Source: Paramarasmius palmivorus (taxonomy: Eukaryota; Basidiomycota; Agaricomycetes; Agaricales; Marasmiaceae). From it: 64,000 nt of DNA. The position numbers were made by a program, and so were the translations under genes. The stretch's first letter is position 1. The number at the start of each line of letters is the position of its first letter. The stretch spans positions 62,001-126,000 of the forward strand of contig JAYKXP010000088.1 of the NCBI GenBank assembly GCA_037176845.1. The letters are read 5' to 3'. The notes beneath the pieces were generated by a model. The model was given only the letters and a program-made list of their open reading frames with translations, had not been told where the DNA came from and made no database searches. This document shows positions 48,074 through 59,525 of this stretch, in pieces.

Positions 48074-48314
48074 ACTGCAAACACGGTACTATCCTGGTCC
48101 AGCCTTGAAAGCTTGAACCCGAGCGAAGAGCAGAACGGTCTCGAAGATAAGAGGAGTTATGGCGGCATCTTGCTGTCTCATGGTTCGATAATGCGACACG
48201 CAGGGTCCGTGCGCGTGCATGCCGCTAACGGCGTGATAAGCCGCCAGCCGATAATGCGGGGGTCGAAGTAACTGCCAACTCGCTGCCACCACAATCGCCT
48301 CGACATCGACGTTC
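48074..48314. promoter_or_regulatory. Shared promoter, aldo-keto reductase and BTB gene
   Basis: 241 bp between divergent start codons. An imperfect inverted word pair around 48210-48260 (GCGTGATAAGCCGCC, CGATAATGCGGG) is visible; no clear TATA box. Confidence 0.4.
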
Positions 48315-49988
48315 ATGTCGGACGACTCTGCACAGTACAGCAGCGCCCAAGAACTAGACGGCTCGACCTCTCGGTACACCCATGATGTCTATATCGGAAA
48401 CCAATCGTATGGGGCAGGTTCCAGTTCACCCTCTTCGCCGGACGCATCGACCACAGAATCCTTGATTAGGAAACGGAAGAGGTCTGATACATCAGAGAGT
48501 TGTTTATCAGAAATACAGGCTGCTGGTGGGCTCGTTGATCCTCGCTCGCCTACCATGTCAGTCATAGAGATGGATTTCGAAGGTGCAAGTGGTAGTGGCA
48601 CGACACCCGGCTATACACGACATAGGTTGTCAGTCAGCTTAAAACACGACTCAACGTATTATTTTGAGGATGGAAGTTGTGTTTTACTGGTGCAGGATAC
48701 GTTGTTCAATGTGAGTCATGGTAGCTGCCTCTAGTCAACCACTAAGAAGCAAGCAGGTTCATCGTACCATGCTGTCCAAAGACAACTCGTCGTTCAGTAC
48801 AATGTTCACACTTCCTCAAGGCACTACTGAAGCAGAAGGTCGTTCTGACGATAACCCTATCATTCTGACTGGAGACAAACCGTCCGAATTCAGACATTTC
48901 TGTATGTTCGTTCGCAACTTGTTACCATTCCGAGCTTCTTAGCACCCTCCAACCCACAGTATGGGCATTATATGCAATGTGAGGTGTTCTTTATGGAAAA
49001 TCCCTCGATAACTTATCCTTGGCATGCAGCCCCCCAGACCTTTGTCAGGTCACCTCTTCAGGAGCCGACCTTACTCTCTTAATAGACATTGCTCGCATCT
49101 CCAACAAATACTCATTCAAATCAATGGAAACCTGGGCCCTTGACGCGATTCAATCATACGTGGAGCGCAAACCCTCGCCCCTTTTCCTTAGCTTAGCTGG
49201 TCAAGGTGCATTGGCGCTTTCTGGGGCTGAGACATCCCTTGCCACCAACCCAACGCCTGTACCAGGTATCGAAAGCAGCGCTCAACTCACAAAGCTCATC
49301 CAGCTCGCCCAACTCTGTGGACATGAACGACTTCTCAGCACCATGGTTGGCCTTCTTCGACAACTGATGAGCAAATCGCTGCAATACGCCTACCTGGCCA
49401 TGACGCTAGCGGACGAGCTGGACTTGCGGGCTTTGCGCGGTGCGGCTTACTTGGAGGTTATGCAGAGAGCAACAGTTGTAAGACGAGGTAGTACAGCTAT
49501 AGGTCCGTTGATTGAATCCTTTTGTGCCCCCGAACGGCTCGCTGAGGAGTTTTGATATAGCTATACCCCATCAAGGTGATCTGGATGAAGAAGGAAGACT
49601 GGTGATTACTCCAGCTCAACAGCTCCGCCTCCTCACTGGATACTGGCACCTGACACGCACTTGGGAACGCATTCGCGTTTCTCCACCCCAATTTGTGCAC
49701 GCTACTGCATGTGGTGCTACATGGCACCAACATGGTTGCACACAAAGCTGGGTTGAGTTTTGGAAAGACAAGACCAAGGGGGATGCGGTTCTACTCCTTG
49801 GTTTGGCGGATGTCATGGGGAGGTTGCGACAAGTTCAGAAGGACTATGATAGATGGGGGAGTGCGACGTACATGCATCATGACTGTCGAGTGGCGGCGAG
49901 GAGGAGCATCGCAGACTTGATCAAGCGAGTAGAAGAAAAGTTACCGGACTATTTTTCTGATGACGCCTACGACTCGGATGAAGCCTAG
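48315..49988 (+). CDS. BTB/POZ-domain protein
   Basis: Five exons (48315-48710, 48757-48901, 48960-48978, 49030-49487, 49561-49988) give 481 aa. A Ser-rich N-terminus with a basic patch (IRKRKRS) precedes a fungal-type BTB domain: HDSTYYFEDGSCVLLVQDTL, FNVHRTMLSKDNSSFSTMFT and FRHFLWALYA. A helical region follows (LTLLIDIARISNKYSFKSME). The C-terminal part has a conserved WHQHGCTQSW segment and an acidic tail. It is probably a protein-interaction factor; whether it serves as a cullin-3 adaptor cannot be told. The acceptor at 49560 could instead be 49575, which removes five residues and keeps the frame. Confidence 0.87.
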
Positions 49989-50344
49989 TCCTCGGGAATA
50001 TACCAGCTTTTGATTATTGGAATGTATTTTTATATCTTAATCAATTGATATAATGTCCTTTGCCACTGACCCTTCTGAATGTTACCGCCGTCAGCCACCG
50101 AACCACTTTCAACTTGCACAAGCTTTCGAATTCAACTTTCAAGCAGGAATTTTTTTTTAAATAATAATTTGCGTGAGAAGACTTGCGAACCACGTGATGT
50201 TGTGACGCGTCATGTTTGTTGATTTTCGTCGACGCGTCTTTGTTTCCATCTTCCATGAAGGACGCTTTGAGCGTTCTCTCCCTTACTTCTTTTTACTAGT
50301 CCGACTTACACCTTTAATCTTCTTTTTAATCTCCTCGTATAATC
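49989..50344. other. Intergenic region
   Basis: AT-rich, with a TTTTTTTTAAATAATAAT run near 50150. No gene; contains the promoter of the following gene. Confidence 0.4.
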
Positions 50345-51003
50345 ATGCCGGCTGCTCAACATCATATGGAATACCCCCCTCCTGTATCGCTCGGTCCCCC
50401 ATCGCCTGCGAGTTCTGTTGGTTCGAAGCACCCCGACGATACGACTTCTCTTTCTGACTCGGAAGATGTTCTGAACGATGAAGAGTTTTCGAGAAAATGG
50501 GAAGAGAAAATTGGAATACATAAACCAAGACCGGAAGAGGAAGCAGGGGATAGAGAACCTTTGTTAATCAAGCCACCACCTAATACAACGGAGGAGAAAA
50601 GTGAGTCAGATTTAACGGTCTTATCTGGATAGTCCACTCACAGGTCTATTGAATAGTCCTATACGAACGTGTATGCCGCAACCTCCGTGAAACTGTCCGC
50701 TCCCTTGGCGAAGACGAAATATTCCAGAGAACGTTATTTCGTGGCTCACTCGCGGGCACGCATGAGCCAGTGGCAACGAACGATATCGACAAGATTATGC
50801 GTAGTATGATGGGTCCTCCGGGCACCAGCTCAGGCGCAGACGCTACTACCTCGACGGCAGGCCCCTTCACGCCATTCCCGAAAACTGGGTTGTGGAGTTC
50901 AACACCGACGGTGCAGGACAATAGCTTGATGGGTGGCTTCGACTCTGTTGGGGGAAGTAGGTCGACTATGGGTAGGCGGATGAAGGGTAAAGGAAAACGC
51001 TGA
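50345..51003 (+). CDS. Unrecognised 200-aa protein
   Basis: Two exons (50345-50600, 50657-51003) give 200 aa. The N-terminus is Pro/Ser/Asp-rich with an acidic segment (DSEDVLNDEEFSRKWEEKIG). The central part, ILYERVCRNLRETVRSLGED then EIFQRTLFRGS, looks helical and could be the conserved core. The end is Gly/Ser/Thr-rich and finishes with a basic MGRRMKGKGKR. No signal peptide, membrane segment or known domain. The intron acceptor at 50656 keeps the frame, and the helical core spans the join, which supports a real gene. A nuclear location is suggested only by the basic end. Confidence 0.65.
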
Positions 51004-51229
51004 TGGTTCAGGTAGCTAGTATTCGCACTTCACATTCTATAAACATAATTCATCCGGATGTATCATAAATTCTAGTCTTGTAGCATGAAAGACACTGTAT
51101 TTCTTCGGTCCTGCTCGCAGCTGGAGGCCTCAATAATCGTCAATTTTGAAATCGATGGTACATTGCTTTGTGGACGCTATCGACGTGCGCCTCGATAGGT
51201 AACGGACCGACTCGATATCCTGCCAGGCT

Positions 51230-51792
51230 TCAATTATGTACATTCTTGATATGTTCCAGACGACACGCTGTAGCCAGCGGCCACATAGCCTTAGATCCTC
51301 TTGCTCGTCTTGATTGTTGGTCAGAGACTAGATCCTAAAAGGTCAAAGCCAGCAACAATGGCCGAGCATCTAACCGTGGGCAGGTACAAGACCTAGATGC
51401 AGTCCCCACTGATGAAGTGAGCCATTCGACAATTTTTTCCTGATCAGTTCGGTTCTACAGGATATGTTAAGTGCTATGTATTTGGAGGGTTACTCACCTT
51501 TTCCTCTGGCTATCCTGGTAGCAATATCGATCTTCGCCCGTTCGATTGAGGCCCGAAAAAGAGATTTGCCACCATAAAGAGCTTTTGAGCTGAACAATGT
51601 CCGGCGACGGTGCTGGATGATCCTCTGGTCTAGTCGTCCCTTGGCAAGTCTGAGATGTGGTGGTAGTACAATGTAGCTGCCGGGTCGCAGTCTGCAAGAT
51701 TTCGAACCGTAAACCCGAGAGTCCTTGACTGTGGGAGACAAGCCGTAACCACGGTTTCTGATGGCGTAGAGGGCCTTTCGCCGTTTGCCCAA
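51230..51792 (-). CDS. Possible small gene, unrecognised
   Basis: From ATG at 51792 (MGKRRKALYAIRNRGYG) exons can be joined in frame through introns near 51700, 51495 and 51400. The reading includes PSPDIVQLKSSLWWQISFSG, RTELIRKKLSNGSLHQWGLH and a last exon RARGSKAMWPLATACRLEHI that stops at 51230. The product would be about 125 aa and basic. No family is known to me. Its start would be only 31 bp from that of the GPI19 gene, which makes the model doubtful. An unspliced 100-codon frame covers part of the same region. Confidence 0.25.
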
Positions 51793-51823
51793 TTACTTCC
51801 AACCACCACCACTAGCACCAGAG

Positions 51824-52385
51824 ATGGACATTACTGCATCGGCAGCCCCGTTGAGTACTTCGCATAGAGGAAATACCAAAAATGCACCGGAATTTTATGG
51901 TTTCGTTGCCTGGACATCGACATCTTTACTCTTCGTCACATATCTTTTATGGGCACTCCTTCCTGACCAATACATCGTAAAAGTGGGTATCGGTTGGTAT
52001 CCAAACAGGTGTGTTAGAGCTTTTTCAGTCGTTTTCTGGTCAAAAACAGGTTAATGACGCGTCAAAAAAACGCAGAGAGTGGGCATTGCTTGTACCAGCA
52101 TATTCGATCGTGGTCGTTCTTGTCACATATTGGGTTTACATATCGTTGACGATATACAGAACGCCCTCATTCGACGAGGCTGAGGCGATAACAGGTATGA
52201 AAATGCAATGATGGTTCATGAATAGCAGAACTGACCTGGTCATTGAAGATTCTAGGGTTCAATTCTTCCAACCTAAGCTCGAAAAACACCTCTTCTTGAC
52301 AGGCGATATTGAGGACTTCCAGATGTCTGAGCTATATGACGTGCCAATAGGTCTTGCCAATCGTGTTCTGTACAGTGAAAGATGA
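51824..52385 (+). CDS. GPI19: GPI-GlcNAc transferase subunit P (PIG-P/Gpi19)
   Basis: ER membrane subunit of the GPI-N-acetylglucosaminyltransferase, which starts GPI-anchor synthesis by adding GlcNAc to phosphatidylinositol. Three exons (51824-52008, 52076-52194, 52249-52385) give 146 aa, the normal size for this subunit. PIG-P landmarks are APEFYGFVAWTSTSLLFVTY, LPDQYIVKVGIGWYPNREWA and then a second membrane segment LVPAYSIVVVLVTYWVYISL. Between them is the short loop typical of the two-pass family. The N-terminus is Ser/Ala-rich. The start chosen is the ATG at 51824; an upstream in-frame non-ATG extension is ignored. Confidence 0.93.
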
Positions 52386-52574
52386 CCAGAACGAGGTGAG
52401 TATCGTTGCTATTAGTTGCAGTGGTAAGCCTGGCCTAATCTTTCCCCAAGATCCAGTCACGCCACTACTTCGGAAGATTCCATCCTGGGGGTTTATAAAC
52501 ACAAGCTTTCGCCTTTCCCCTCTTTCTTTCAAACCACCACCATCTCTCAATCCCTCGCATATCATTTCACCACC

Positions 52575-54442
52575 ATGTCAACTACCGTTTCCTTCAAAAC
52601 TACACTCTCGCCCATGTCCAATGGCGCTGACCTCATGCCTACCAGCGGCAACCACATGAAGCACATCGTCAGCCGCGACCGTGCTCGCGCCCAGAAGCTC
52701 ATGCAGAGCGTGCAGCCTCACGGTCCTCTCGAGTTTAGGAAGAAACACGGTCACGAAGCTCCTCCATCTCCAGCAGACAAGGATTCGGTCGATGTCACCG
52801 ATAGTGGTACGTAGATCTCGTGCATATATGCGCCTCGCTTTGATGTCTGACGCGTTGTTGTGTCTAGCTGTCACCTATGTCATGCCCGTGGCCATTGGTG
52901 AACCCGCAACTACCTACAATCTCCTCATTGACACCGGTCTGTTACTCGCATTTACTATTTTATCTGTCACTTACATCCGTCACCCCTTACAGGAAGCTCG
53001 GTCTGTTATACTCGCCTTTTGCGTATTTGCCGTTCCTCGCCTCTGACAGTCCACACAGAACACTTGGATCGGTGCCAGCAAAGAGTACAAGCCCACAAAG
53101 CCGAGTCACAAGTGAGCCCTCTCTTGCACGAACCGTTCACCTGCTGACAACTGATTGGAACACCAGTGAAAGGAAGCAAGTCGTACGTTCGCTATGTCTG
53201 CTTGCAGAGGCCACAACTAACGTGCGTTCAGAGCGTCACGTATGGGTCTGGATCCTTTATGGGAACCGAGTGTAAGAGGTGTTCGTCTATACGCGTAGGC
53301 ATGAATACTTACCTTCATCTCAAAGATACCGACTGTGTCGCACTCTCGGATAACTTGGTGATCAAAGAGCAATCCATCGGTATTGCTGAAAAGACACAGG
53401 GCTTTGGTAATGACGGAATTGATGGCATCCTTGGGTGTGTTTCGTTCATCTATTCTTGAATCCGTGCTAATAATTCTGCTTAGCATCGGGCCTGTTGACC
53501 TCACTCACGGTATGTATCGTGACCTCGATACCACATCCAATACGTCGCTTATCACTCTCATAGGCACCGTAAAAGGCTTGGAGTGTGTTCCTACCGTCAC
53601 CAATAATCTCCTCAAGCAGAAGACTATCGAGACCGAATCTATTGGCATCTTCTATGCCCCTACAACCGGCGAAAACCTCGCCAACGGAGAGATGACTTTT
53701 GGGGGCGTTGACACGTCCAAGTGTGTGATCTAGTACTTTTTCTGACGGCCGAGTTACTCAAACGCTCTGCAGAACGACTACGGAGATCAGATACGTGCCT
53801 ATCACTAAGACATCCCCAGCGTGCAAGTACTGGGGTGTTGATCAGACAATCAAGTACGACGGTCAACGGATTTTGAATAACTGCGCTGGCATCGTTGACA
53901 CCGGTACCACTCTCGTCATGCTCGCTTCTGATTGCTTTGACAAGTACATGAAAATGACTGGTGCTATCATGGATAAGTGCGATAATCCTTTGTGTTCCCT
54001 GGACGATGAGCTGACACAATCTTGTAGCACTACTGGTCTTTTGACTGTTACCGAAGAGCAATTCAAGAACATGAAGGCCATGATGTTCTGTTTTGGCGAC
54101 GTAATATCCTTTTCTGCCGTCTTTCCTGGATGTTTCGTTAACGACAATATAGATGTGTTGCGAATTGACGCCCAACGCTCAGATTTGGCCTCGCGCAATG
54201 AATACCATGCTCGGCGGACAAGCTGACAAGATCTATCTCGTGTTTGCTGACATGGGTCAGCCATCTGGTACCGGACTCGACTTCATTAGTGAGTGCTCTT
54301 TATGCTATAGGATGTGGGAGCTGAGCTGATTTCGGGTTTAGATGGCTTTACCTTCCTTCAGCGCTTCTATAGCGTTTATGATACCAGTAACAGTCAAGTG
54401 GGCTTTGCCGAGACCAAGTTTACCAAGGCCATGACGAACTAG
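52575..54442 (+). CDS. Aspartic protease, A1 family (polyporopepsin-like)
   Basis: Thirteen exons give 405 aa: 52575-52806, 52868-52936, 52993-53000, 53059-53111, 53173-53182, 53232-53271, 53326-53434, 53484-53509, 53564-53720, 53773-53976, 54028-54100, 54153-54288 and 54342-54442. The two catalytic motifs are NLLIDTGSSNTW (Asp99) and GIVDTGTTLV (Asp277). The flap Tyr is in VTYGSGSFMGTE. DGIDGILGIGP and YSVYDTSNSQVGFAE are further family marks. The first 85 residues look like a propeptide, but no signal peptide is visible before them, unlike secreted polyporopepsins. A TATA-like GTTTATAAAC lies about 80 bp upstream of the ATG. It may be intracellular, or its true first exon may be elsewhere. 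Confidence 0.92.
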
Positions 54443-54764
54443 TCTCCTCTCTCCCGTGTTGTAATGAATCCCTATACTTGTACTTGTAATAATAGTAATC
54501 GGTAATGGACGTAATCTTCGCAGTTCAGGCCTCAGGTTACATGATTCGAAGACTTGTGCAAGGTGAATATACATTCGAGTGCGTAGTAGAGTAGTATGTA
54601 GACAAGATAGCTACTGTACAAGATAAGTTACAACGAGAGGCAGATAACGAATTCGAATACATAGCATATATATAAACAACGGGAAACGTTATGGTCGTGA
54701 ATAGCTTACACCAACAAAGATCTATATCCGTCTAAACCAGAACAATGTCTGAAAGAAGAGTCAC
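54443..54764. other. 3' intergenic between convergent genes
   Basis: AT-rich 3' flank shared by the protease and the secreted protein gene. No other feature seen. Confidence 0.5.
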
Positions 54765-55609
54765 TCAAAGACGCTTGACGATAAGGATGGCAACGCGACC
54801 GTCTTGTTCGATACCATGGTTAACACCTTCCTTGCCAACCTCCAGCAATCCCTCCTGCCATTCAAGTTCGGCCTTCCACCACATGCCTTTCCACCACGTC
54901 CCAGCAGTGGCCGCGGTAACAATAGTATCCCTTCCAATATTATATCCGTCGTCTATTATGAGGTGATTCTTGGACGACGGGTGTTCTTTGGAAGCAGCAA
55001 GGAACCAAGCGCCCGAGTTAGCTTGTGTACCGTTCTGTTTCCATGCTCGAAAGTGGTTGCCACCAGCAAGTGATTCCCAACACGTTCCCCATCCAGCACC
55101 GTTCTTGAAGAAGTATTCCCGGAGAAGGAGTTGTTCGTCCTTGCGACCGTCGCCATCACCGAGGTTAGCGGTATGTAGTTGGCCATAGTGGAGACCGAGG
55201 CATTCGTGGGAGAAGCCGAGGGATCTGTTGAGAGGTGAGTGTTGGTGTACGCGTGTATGATGCACAGAGAGCGCACTTGGCATAATCGAGGAATCCGTCT
55301 TTGGTGAGAATATAAGGGTCTGATTGGCCAGAGATAATGACATTGAGAGGTTCTCCGACTTTCTTGGTGACAAACTACAACGTTTTAGTTAGCTATGCTG
55401 TGATAAGGAATTGCCAATAGCATACGCACGTCGAGCATTCTCCCACCACGAATCCTTGGGTCTACCCATCCCACACCAAAAGGACCGTCGGCGCCTCCTA
55501 ATGTAGAGGTTCTTGGATCTCCAAATAATGTAAGAGGTTCTTGGGACTCAACCGGTGAGCCCAATGATATTGAAAGCAATCCGAGAAAGAATAGGTTTAT
55601 GAGGAGCAT
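54765..55609 (-). CDS. Secreted protein of unknown function
   Basis: Three exons (55430-55609, 55277-55374, 54765-55224) give 245 aa. The signal peptide MLLINLFFLGLLSISLGSPV is followed by a short acidic propeptide-like part. Characteristic segments are VGEPLNVIISGQSDPYIL, SLGFSHECLGLHYG, LGDGDG, WGTCWESLAGGNHFRAW and AWFLAASKEHPSS. I recall this arrangement (two conserved Cys, an ECLGLHxG box and a GGNHFR box) from fungal proteins annotated only as hypothetical. The middle of the protein has a calcium-site look (DGDG) but this is speculative. Tryptophan-rich C-terminus (GTWWKGMWWKAELEW). It may act at the wall or in the medium. Confidence 0.85.
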
Positions 55610-55866
55610 GTCGACTGAGAGATACGGTTCGGGAGGTGGTGGCGGTAAAAAGGCAAGGGAGCTACGAGCCCGAGTAGCACCTTGCCTTGTGGATCCGATA
55701 CGGTATACACTTTCGGTGCTAAATCCTAGGACACAGGACAGGAGCGCAGGTGGCTTAGGCTGGCACAGCGCACGTGCCTGCTTTATTGAAATCACTGACG
55801 CCAACGGGCCAGGGCCTCGATTTGATCTGTGATTCACACAGGAACTTTTTTGCCAGCACTTCAGTT

Positions 55867-58800
55867 ATGTCTTCTACTCTCACCACCGACCCTCACGACA
55901 TCAAGAACTTTTTACGAGACGACGACCACGACCGCGACTCGGACGGAGACACTGCTTCTCAGCGTTCTATATCTCTCTCTTCACCTGCTGTATCTCAAAG
56001 GAATTCATTACGCGAACAGAATAAGCTGGGGAAGACGGGAAATGGGGTCGATGATCTGCTTAGGGAGCTTAACCTTCAAGACTCCACGACGTCAGGGTCG
56101 ATAGCTACGTTGAAGGACAAGGACAGCCAAAATGACAGGCCGAAGACATTCGACTCGTCAGACTTTTCAGAGGCGGATGATGCAGCGAGTATTTATACAG
56201 GTGGTGGTCCAAGTGTCCTCGAAGAGTCACCAAATACATCAGCGACACCTTCAGTATTGGACCACGAGCCAGAGTTGAAGCCTACCTATCCGCCTGTTGC
56301 ACATCGTAGCGACACGGATTCGAGGTCGATCACCTCGACGTATTCGACTTCGAGTGGGAAGAAGACAAGGCCAGAGAGCGTGCTTATTAGTGCTGGAAAT
56401 GGAAGATTGGTGCTTGGTATTGCGTTGGTTGACTTTAATCACTTGGTACGCTCCTACTCTCTGTGTCCTTCACAAGTGGGCGCTGACTTGTATCGCCTCT
56501 TGGCGTTCCTTCGATGCGTTTTTCTTTCGTACGATGGTGTAGGTTGGTCCCAAAATTGAATGGTCGAAAGGCGCTATATTCGAAGATCCTGAAGTAGCAC
56601 GTATGCTACCATTCCTCGCTCTTCCAGACGGTGCACACCTGGTGAGCTCATTACTCTGACTCTAGCTTTCGATTACATCCCCGAGCTACACTCTTACTCC
56701 CAGTGGGGAAACCCGCCATTTCGTGATTCATGTGTCATATTTCCCGACTCCCCGTTCTAGCCGGTTCGAGATGACACAACTATTCCTGTTTTGTTCGCGT
56801 CCTGAAACGATGTACTGACGCCCATTTTACAGAGTTCAGAAGACTATTCATATTTCCATATTGTCCCTTCATCACAACCCAATCCTACTACAATATTTGG
56901 AATATCATGTAACCAACAAATAGCTGCTTCAGCCCTTATTGTCAAGTCGCCTGACGTGACGCGTTCAACGGTGCAGAAGGCTGTTGTGGTATTGGCGAGT
57001 AAGCCTGTCTTTGGGCCTATACGGTACACTTTTCGTTAGACCGGTCTTTGGCATGTACTAACTAGCAGATTCGCAGAGACAAGCTGGGTGTTGTTACGAC
57101 AGCTCTATTCCATCAACGGGATTTCTCTTCAACGGAGATCTTGGATGAATTTGAATCGGGCCTTGAAGCTTCGCTGAGAGGGCAGTTGACGGAGAGCGGA
57201 TTATACATGGGTACGTTCTGCCAAAACAACACTTGATTACGTTCCCAGAGCTGAATCTTCTCACAGGCACAAGTTTGTGAGTCTTTGGGTGCTACGATCA
57301 ACATTTCAAAGTTAACGTTAGGTGTCAACAGGCGAGATTTCGTTCACACATTCCGACACCGAACATTGGTGATTCTCAAGGCGCTTATATTACAAAAACG
57401 GGTATGTATTTTTGCTCTTGTCAATCATCACCGACTTGGGCCTTTCCCGTGCCTGAAGCTGACATCCTATTCGTATTATATTGCAGATCATTTTCACGTC
57501 GCACCCTGTTGAACGACTGTGCACATATCAATACTCCCTGCTATCGCTCATTCCTGGGTTATTACAAGCATTGGAAGACTGTGGTTCCCCGCCACTCGCT
57601 GAGCGCCAAAAGACGTTGGAAAAACCAACCGAGCTGCGGACGAGTGATCCAAAGAGTATGAGGAGGTACATTGGCCTTCCTCTGGATTTATTCGGCAAGG
57701 TATGGTCCGAGGAGAATGTCCCCGGCTCTTCCAGAAGACTGACCAGTGACTCATACATAGGATGCATTCTTCCAGCCATACCTCCCACTACAACAATTGG
57801 ATGTCTGCCGTTCAACGTCTTCATGGCTTTGTGGTAGCACGAACTCGATTGTGAATTCAAGGAGCGAGTGTGATATGATCGTTAACGCAAGTTTCTTTTT
57901 CGCATGTGTATTGTTGTTGACGCTTACAATGGCTGCAGATCGAAGAAGCCTCCATCGAGTTCCGGAATCCTAACCTCGAGCGGATTGTCTTTTTAACACC
58001 TGCGGATCGTAAATGGATGGATGGTATTGTTAGGGATGTGAATGAGAATATAGAGTCAGATCTGGGAGGATTCAAGGGTTCTGATGATTATCTCCGAACA
58101 AAGGTTCGTGCCTTCACTTTTTTTTTGAAAGATCAATGTCGCTAACCGGGATGTTGGGTCAAGTTTGAAGAATACATTTCAGCAGCTTTGGCCAGCGTGC
58201 GATATCGCGACTATCTAATGAAGCACGAAGGCATGGGTGTGGTTGGTGGTACTGGTATGTGTGACTTGAGATTTATCTGCTTGAGATAGACTCATGTCCC
58301 TGAAGGTGCCGAAGCCTCGTCAGCGGAGGACTTCAATCCACTTTGGATACAGGAGTTTAAGACAACAAACGCTTATGAGGTTTGGGATAGGACAACGGAT
58401 CAAGCATTGTTTGATATCGTTGAGCCGAGGTGAGTTTGTGTTCCCTAAAGGAGTGGTCAATACTCAGCGACATTTACACCTAGACATCCGACACCAACAC
58501 CACCCACCATAGTTTCAGACATCGGAATACGGCTCACAGAGGGTATCCAAGAACTCAAACTTGATCAGCAGCTGGCCCCAGCAAGAGAGGCGATAACCGC
58601 TGGTGCCACAGGGTTGTTCAATGCCGTCGCAGGAATGAGGGAAAGATGGGCAAGACCAGCACCAACACCGGCAAACACAATGGCGCCTGCACCTGCTGGA
58701 GATAGTCCTCCTATTGAGGTCGTTTCCAAGGCAGAATTAGAGTCTGCACCGCCTGCTGAGGCCTCATCACAGCCGGCAGCATCCCCATTTGCAGGTTTCG

Positions 58801-59525
58801 TTAGACCAAACTTTTGGGGCTCAAGGAGAGAGTCTACTGCGAGCACTACCTCCACTGGGAGTGGATCAGGATCCAATGCCAATGTTTCACCGACATCTAA
58901 TACACCCCCTGGAGGTACACCAGAGCAGGCCAGTCCTCCAGCAACAGCGAGACAAAACTTGACGTCATGGGGTTCGGGCATTGGTTCATTTGTCAGCGGT
59001 CGGGTTGGAAGATTCTCATTATCGCGCAACTCTACCAGTGGACCTAGCGGCGATGCTACATCTCCTAGTGGAAGTGTTGAGAGCCTTCCAAGTGTGGGCG
59101 AGTTTGGGGAGGCTGCGGGCATCAAGAAACCATGGGAGCACGAGGGGGAAAGGAAGAAGGAGGCTAGTTCGACGAGGAATAGCACCGTCAGTGTTTCGAG
59201 TGGGCTGGATCTCCAGTCGAGGATACACTCCGATGACTCGGAAGAAAGTGGACGTGATACTGTAGCGACGAAGATGCAGGCTGTCGCAAGTCCGACCGCT
59301 ATTTCACCGTCTAGTTCCTGGGAGGCGACCGATGTTAGGCAGGCCGCCGGCGGGGAAAAGAAAGTGGTGGACGATGAGCCGGAGACACCCGGTCCCCCGA
59401 CCTCAACATCGACAGATCTGTTGGCAACACCCACTTCAAAGAACCCAAGTGGTGCGAATACGCACATGCGAACCCAGTCAGAAGTGGAGGAGGACGAGAG
59501 CGCATACGCTGGTGTCGCTATGTGA
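55867..59525 (+). CDS. AVL9: Avl9-family trafficking protein
   Basis: DENN-related protein for late secretory transport of exocytic vesicles (by analogy with yeast Avl9). Twelve exons: 55867-56445, 56543-56641, 56833-57023, 57077-57210, 57267-57276, 57332-57401, 57487-57699, 57761-57886, 57939-58103, 58164-58254, 58306-58429 and 58484-59525. They give 947 aa. A disordered Ser/Asp-rich N-terminus (about 175 aa) precedes the domain. Landmarks are LGIALVDFNHLVGPKIEWSK, MLPFLALPDGAH, TIFGISCNQQIAAS, SPDVTRSTVQKAVVV and LILQKRIIFTSHPVERLCTY. The last 330 residues are Ser/Thr/Pro/Gly-rich and disordered, longer than in yeast. The intron at 57887 appears to use a GC donor (GCAAGT), since that choice keeps DMIVN before IEEAS. 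Confidence 0.92.

Noticed and set aside
50306..50637. Minus-strand frames opposite the 200-aa gene
   Set aside because: They mirror the plus-strand coding sequence and lack splice support.
51690..51740. tRNA-like B box (GGTTCGAAATC on the minus strand)
   Set aside because: No A box at the right distance and no cloverleaf can be drawn.
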